A DNA stretch of 64,000 bases, from NCBI RefSeq assembly GCF_000092285.1, contig NC_014100.1:2666001-2730000 (forward strand). The letters are read 5' to 3'. Numbering within the stretch: position 1 is the first letter of the stretch; each line of letters begins with the position of its first letter. The position numbers and the translations under genes are program-made. The stretch comes from Caulobacter segnis ATCC 21756 (GTDB lineage Bacteria > Pseudomonadota > Alphaproteobacteria > Caulobacterales > Caulobacteraceae). Shown one piece after another: positions 60,511-64,000 of this stretch. The notes under the pieces were generated by a model, which searched no databases, was not told where the DNA came from, and saw only the letters and a program-made list of their open reading frames with translations.

Positions 60511-61373
60511 TTCAGCCGCGCGAGCACCGGACAGTGGTCGGAGCCGCGCTCGCCGGCCGCGTAGGTCAGCTCCTCGAAGCCTTCGAGGTCGCGGGCGGCG
60601 CGGGCGTCGAGCACGATGTGGTCGATGAACTCCGAATAGCGCGGGTCGCACTTCGGACCCGCGCTCCCCTCGGCCAGGGACAGATCGGCGTTGGGCGGGT
60701 CGGCGTCGTCGATCTCGCGCCAGACCACATCGTCGGCGCGCGCCAGGCGGCGGTTGAAATCGCCCAGCACCGCGAAGCGAACGCCCTCGGCCGCGCGCGC
60801 GTCGATCCAGCGCTCAAGGATCGGAACCTGGCGCATCAGGGTCGCGCAGGCCTTGGCGGCGTCGCCGGCGAAGCACCCGGACTTCAGGTGCACGGCCAAG
60901 AGCCGCAGCGGCGCGTGGCCCGGCGCGCGGATCGTCACGTCGACGCCGCCGCGCAGGTTGGGATCGCCCAGTTGCAGGTCGGTCAGATCGGGCGCGCGCT
61001 CGACCGTGATGCCCTTGCGGATCGCAAAGCCGACCGCCTGCCGGGTCAGGGTGCGCCCCTCCCCGCACGGGAACGGATTACCAGCGGGACGCGCCTCGAT
61101 CAGCAGCTGGTACTTGGCCGGATCAAAGACCCTGGCAGCGGCCTTGACCGACTCCACCTCCTCGAAGGCGACGACATCGGCGTTCAGGCGCTCGGCGTAA
61201 CGCCGCATCGTTTCATAGTCGGCGTCGGTGCGTGGCTTACAGCCCTTGGCCCCGTCTTCGGACAGATGCTCCATGTTCCAGGTCGCCACGCGCAACGGCG
61301 CGGTCAAGGCCGCGGACGGCGACAAAGCCAGGCCGAAAAGAGCAACAACGAGGGCGGCGAAACGAGCGAGCAT
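60507..61373 (-). CDS. exported endonuclease/exonuclease/phosphatase-family protein
   Basis: A 288-residue protein with a Sec signal (to S-A-A-L-T-A-P). EEP motifs: A-T-W-N-M-E-H-L, V-A-F-E-E-V, A-V-H-L-K-S-G-C, G-D-F-N-R-R and terminal G-S-D-H-C-P-V. The W-N-M-E form is closer to DNase-type members than the enzyme at 26917. Four cysteines (in G-C-K, P-C-G, G-C-F, K-C-D) may form disulfides. It is coupled to the DnaQ-like gene. A secreted nuclease on a conjugative element could clear extracellular DNA or act on the envelope. Confidence 0.87.
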   Translation of the reverse strand: MLARFAALVVALFGLALSPSAALTAPLRVATWNMEHLSEDGAKGCKPRTDADYETMRRYAERLNADVVAFEEVESVKAAARVFDPAKYQLLIEARPAGNPFPCGEGRTLTRQAVGFAIRKGITVERAPDLTDLQLGDPNLRGGVDVTIRAPGHAPLRLLAVHLKSGCFAGDAAKACATLMRQVPILERWIDARAAEGVRFAVLGDFNRRLARADDVVWREIDDADPPNADLSLAEGSAGPKCDPRYSEFIDHIVLDARAARDLEGFEELTYAAGERGSDHCPVLARLK

Positions 61374-61414
61374 GGCCTTTTCCTAACCGGCCACGCCGAG
61401 TCGCGCCAAGGCGG

Positions 61415-61633
61415 CTAGCGCAGGCTCCAGGGCCGGATCAGCAGCACCATCAGCGTGAACACCCCGAGATAGATCAGCGGTGTAAAGCCTGGCCATACGG
61501 CGCGATCGACAGCCTGGACGAGGCTGGTCAAGACGGCGGTGGGCAGGACAGCGGCCATCAGGCAGCCGATCCAGGCGATGGGCTCGCCCCAGCGGCCTTT
61601 GCCACCCGGCTCTAGCTCGTCGTTTAGTCGCAT
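61415..61633 (-). CDS. small membrane protein, 72 residues
   Basis: Two hydrophobic stretches (I-A-W-I-G-C-L-M-A-A-V-L-P-T-A-V-L and L-I-Y-L-G-V-F-T-L-M-V-L-L-I) after a polar N-terminus. Start M-R-L-N-D-E-L. It is about 40 bp upstream of the secreted EEP nuclease in the same direction. No family recognised. Confidence 0.5.
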   Translation of the reverse strand: MRLNDELEPGGKGRWGEPIAWIGCLMAAVLPTAVLTSLVQAVDRAVWPGFTPLIYLGVFTLMVLLIRPWSLR

Positions 61634-61745
61634 CGCACCCACATATACAAGTTTACCGCGACTCGCGCCACCTGGACTAGCGGCCTCATGAACCCTTCCT
61701 CCCGCGCTCTACCGGGCTATCGCCCGCACAGCCTCTTGCCGCCCC

Positions 61746-61970
61746 TCACCCGCCGCGCGGCTTGCGGCCGCGCACGAAGGCCCGATCGGTGGCCATGAAC
61801 CGGGCCAGCATCGGAGCGACCAGGCGCGCGGGCTCGGCCGGCTTGCCGCCGGTTTCGGCGGCCAGGGCCTGGGCGTAGGCGAGAAGATCGCGATGCAGGC
61901 CGGCCGGCACCTCAAGGTTCAGCTTGACGGGGGTTTCGTCTTCGAGGGGACCAAGCTTCAGCTTGTTCAT
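61746..61970 (-). CDS. DUF2274-family protein of the trb operon
   Basis: 74 residues: L-G-P-L-E-D-E-T-P-V-K-L-N-L-E-V-P at the start, then a helical part (L-H-R-D-L-L-A-Y-A-Q-A-L-A). DUF2274 genes follow trbI in many integrative conjugative elements. The sequence resembles a short DNA-binding ribbon-helix-helix domain. It overlaps trbI by four bases (ATGA). Confidence 0.85.
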   Translation of the reverse strand: MNKLKLGPLEDETPVKLNLEVPAGLHRDLLAYAQALAAETGGKPAEPARLVAPMLARFMATDRAFVRGRKPRGG

Positions 61971-63127
61971 GGGCGGATTCCGGGGTTGTAGGGCTCAAGG
62001 ACGAGGTCCTTGGTCAGGAGGACGCGCAGCGGCGTCCCGGGGCGAAGGGTCAGGGTCGGGCCGCGGTCGAGACTTCGTCCGACCGCCTGGCGGCCGACGT
62101 CGCTTACCGCCTCGGCCGCGCCGCGACGGATGGCGCGGGCCAGATCGGACGCCTCGCTGGAGGTCCCGCTTTCGGCGCCGATCGCCAGAAGGGTGCTCAA
62201 GGCCGCCGCCGCCAGGACCTGGCCGCCGTGGCGATCGACGCCATCCTGAAGTCCCGCCAGACCTTGCGGGTCGGCGGCCGGCAGCTTGTCGAGCACGATC
62301 GAGCGGCCCGAGGGCAGGATCAGCCGCGTCCAGGCCACCCGCAGCCGGCTTTGGCCGCTCTTGACCTCGGCCTCATAGTCGCCGACCAGCCGCGCCCCGG
62401 CCGGGATCAGCAAGACGCCGCCGCCCAGGCTGTCAAAGACGTCCTGAGTGACCTGGGCGATGGCCAGACCGGGCGCGTCGGCGCGCACGCCGGTGACCAG
62501 GGCGGCGGGGATCACCGCCCCGGCCTGCAGCAGGTAGGGCGAGGCCGGATCGCGCAGGCGCTCGAGGCTGGTGGTGCGCGGATCGGGCCCCTCCAACACC
62601 GCCGCGGTGGGTGAAACCACGGGAGTCGCGTCCGGCTCGCCGCGCCCCCCCGCGAAGAGACCGCTCCGCACGGCCGCGCGCCGCGCCGCCGCCCGCGCCT
62701 GGCGCGCGTCATCGGCCGGCCCGGTGACAGCGGGTGTGGCCAAGGCCGGATCGACCGCGGACAAGCCGACAGGGTCTCCCGGCGCCGCCTCCCCGCCCCG
62801 CGCCACGCGCGCCGCCAGCATCGGCCGGCCAAGATCGCCCGGCAGCGGCGGGCCGAGCGCCGGAACCCCGGCCGGCCCGGTATAGCCCTTGGGCAAGGCC
62901 GTCACCCGCTCGGACGGGGTGGCGACCGGCGGGGCGTCATCGACCTTCGGCGCGGCCCGGCGATGGTCGAGCATCGACCAGCCGACCGCGCCAAAAAGGC
63001 CAAGGGCGATGAGAGCGCTGGCGATGACCAGGGCCCGGCGCGAAATCCTGGCCACCGGCGCGGGACTGGCGCGCAGGCGCAGGGACTTGGCGATGGCCTC
63101 CTCGGCCGGGGTGCGCTCGCCGCTCAT
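61967..63127 (-). CDS. trbI: TrbI/VirB10-family conjugal transfer protein
   Basis: A 386-residue protein: one inner-membrane helix at about 24-50, a Pro-rich periplasmic linker, then the TrbI/VirB10 barrel domain (L-L-Q-A-G-A-V-I-P-A-A-L-V-T-G and G-A-R-L-V-G-D-Y to the end). It spans both membranes and links the ATPases to the outer-membrane core of the type IV secretion apparatus. ATGA overlaps join it to trbG and to the DUF2274 gene. Confidence 0.93.
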   Translation of the reverse strand: MSGERTPAEEAIAKSLRLRASPAPVARISRRALVIASALIALGLFGAVGWSMLDHRRAAPKVDDAPPVATPSERVTALPKGYTGPAGVPALGPPLPGDLGRPMLAARVARGGEAAPGDPVGLSAVDPALATPAVTGPADDARQARAAARRAAVRSGLFAGGRGEPDATPVVSPTAAVLEGPDPRTTSLERLRDPASPYLLQAGAVIPAALVTGVRADAPGLAIAQVTQDVFDSLGGGVLLIPAGARLVGDYEAEVKSGQSRLRVAWTRLILPSGRSIVLDKLPAADPQGLAGLQDGVDRHGGQVLAAAALSTLLAIGAESGTSSEASDLARAIRRGAAEAVSDVGRQAVGRSLDRGPTLTLRPGTPLRVLLTKDLVLEPYNPGIRP

Positions 63128-63903
63128 CGCCGAGCCTCGATCGCGCCGGCGACACGCACGATCACCACCCGCCGGGCCTGACGCTTGATCCCCAAGCGCA
63201 GCTCGACCCGGTCGAACAGGCGATCGAGCACGATCCGCCGCCCCTCGACGCGGTAGTTGACGAGCTCGCTGGCCTTGCCGTCCTGGCTCAGCCGATAGAG
63301 CGGCGGCAGGTCGTCCAGCGTGACGCCGGGGCCAAACTCGATATAGGCCCGCTGGCCGTCGTCGAACACGGCGACCGGCCGCCAGGCCGGATGATCCCCC
63401 TCGATCCGGTAGGCTCGGTTGACGCGCGAGAGATCAAGGCCCGGCCTGGCCGGCGGCGCGGCCACCAGAACCGGCGTCGCCCTTTGCGGATAGCGCCACG
63501 AGACCCGCGCCTGCCAGGTCCGGTCCGAGGCGCGAAGCTCCAGATGGTAGGCGCGCCGGTCGGTGTTGATCAGCAGGTTGGTCGCCAGCCCGACCTCTGT
63601 CGGCTTGACCAGCACGTGGACCCGCCGCGCCTCGCCCGCGCCGCTCACCGTATCGCCGATGATCCAGCGGGCGGTGTCGCCCGCCGCGATGGCCCCTTCC
63701 CCCACCAGACGCTCGCCGGGCTCGAGCACGATGTCGCTGATGCGGCCCGGCGTGGCGATCAGCGGATAGACGGCGTCCTCGGCCCAGAGATAGGCGCTCA
63801 TCCCGGCCGGCGCGGCCAGACGAGGATCGCCCCCGGGGTCAGCCAAGACGCTGGAGGACATCAGGGCCCAGGCCAGGCCCGCGCGGGCGACAAGGCCGCT
63901 CAT
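63124..63903 (-). CDS. trbG: TrbG/VirB9-family conjugal transfer protein
   Basis: A 259-residue periplasmic protein with a Sec signal (to S-V-L-A-D-P). The VirB9 domain carries T-L-D-D-L-P-P-L-Y and V-N-Y-R-V-E-G-R-R-I-V-L-D-R-L-F near the C-terminus, the part that docks with VirB7/VirB10 in the outer-membrane core. It overlaps trbF at TGATG and trbI at ATGA. Confidence 0.93.
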   Translation of the reverse strand: MSGLVARAGLAWALMSSSVLADPGGDPRLAAPAGMSAYLWAEDAVYPLIATPGRISDIVLEPGERLVGEGAIAAGDTARWIIGDTVSGAGEARRVHVLVKPTEVGLATNLLINTDRRAYHLELRASDRTWQARVSWRYPQRATPVLVAAPPARPGLDLSRVNRAYRIEGDHPAWRPVAVFDDGQRAYIEFGPGVTLDDLPPLYRLSQDGKASELVNYRVEGRRIVLDRLFDRVELRLGIKRQARRVVIVRVAGAIEARR

Positions 63904-64000
63904 GCGCCAAACTCCTGGGACCAGGCGATCGCGGTGACAAAGACGCCCAGCGGATTGGCGCGCAGGCCCTCGGCGGTGCGCGGCGGCTTGATCGTCACCG
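63900..64000 (-). CDS. trbF: TrbF/VirB8-family protein, C-terminal fragment
   Basis: Only the last 32 residues are inside the window. They end in N-P-L-G-V-F-V-T-A-I-A-W-S-Q-E-F-G-A, the conserved tail of TrbF, preceded by K-P-P-R-T. The stop overlaps the trbG start, as in trb operons. The rest of the transfer genes should lie to the right. Confidence 0.85.
   Translation of the reverse strand, partial: VTIKPPRTAEGLRANPLGVFVTAIAWSQEFGA

Larger units (their letters stand above)
32893..64000. mobile_element. putative integrative conjugative element, right part outside the window
   Basis: The left limit is the guaA-type core at 32893-32907. The right side contains DUF2274-trbI-trbG-trbF, ardA, an SRAP gene and other accessory genes. 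If the core is a copy of the guaA end on the minus strand, intact guaA and most likely the integrase lie to the right of 64000, and everything between is element. Cargo would include the arsenic genes and the amino acid/peptide operon. An alternative is a shorter element starting near ardA at about 55.6 kb, with 33-55 kb being ordinary chromosome. Confidence 0.45.

Noticed and set aside
1..64000. tRNA, rRNA, CRISPR or insertion sequence
   Set aside because: I looked for T-loop motifs, regular spaced repeats and transposase signatures and saw none; without a search tool a degenerate case could be missed.

Overview
The window looks like a GC-rich alphaproteobacterial chromosome, most likely Caulobacter or a close relative. 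The case for this rests on three TonB-dependent receptors with adjacent catabolic genes, two MipA/OmpV outer-membrane proteins, leaderless-looking regulator genes, and a perfect alphaproteobacterial LexA box (GTTC-N7-GTTC). The genus is an inference and no rRNA or housekeeping gene is present to fix it. I see no tRNA, rRNA, CRISPR array or insertion sequence.

Region 1 (1-8.3 kb) is a set of short-chain dehydrogenases and an epimerase with their regulators (LysR, AraC), an MFS exporter and a MipA-like porin. A 33-bp sequence occurs twice around the AraC gene, in the same orientation relative to an SDR gene and to the MFS gene, and looks like that regulator's operator. Region 2 (8.5-17.9 kb) is a glycoside utilisation locus read on the minus strand: LacI regulator, three palindromic operators, TonB receptor, two GH3 glycosidases and a type B carboxylesterase. 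Region 3 (18.2-25.1 kb) is an envelope locus: mipA and a response regulator on the plus strand meet mlaA-mlaC-histidine kinase on the minus strand, with regulator and kinase overlapping tail to tail. A structured, possibly non-coding RNA and a large hybrid kinase follow. Region 4 (25.4-32.8 kb) has an epimerase-MarR pair, then a phosphate-ester locus (EEP-family hydrolase, DeoR regulator, TonB receptor, histidine-acid phosphatase/phytase).

Region 5 (about 32.9 kb to the right edge) reads as one end of an integrative conjugative element. It begins with a 15-bp copy of a guaA 3' end (coding Ile-Glu-Trp-Glu-stop) followed by three TACCGTCA repeats in an AT-rich stretch. It ends in trbF-trbG-trbI-DUF2274 mating-pair genes with ardA antirestriction, an SRAP protein, two nucleases and an SOS-box operon before them. 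Its apparent cargo is a two-part arsenic resistance island (34.1-39.9 kb), a cysteine-synthase-like gene, an orphan ECF sigma factor, and a seven-gene, translationally coupled operon (52.5 to 42.5 kb). That operon is TonB receptor, two amidohydrolases and a four-component polar amino acid ABC transporter, preceded by another amidohydrolase and an Lrp regulator. I read it as an outer-membrane-to-cytoplasm route for peptides or N-acyl amino acids. The element model is inference: the integrase and intact guaA would lie to the right of this window.
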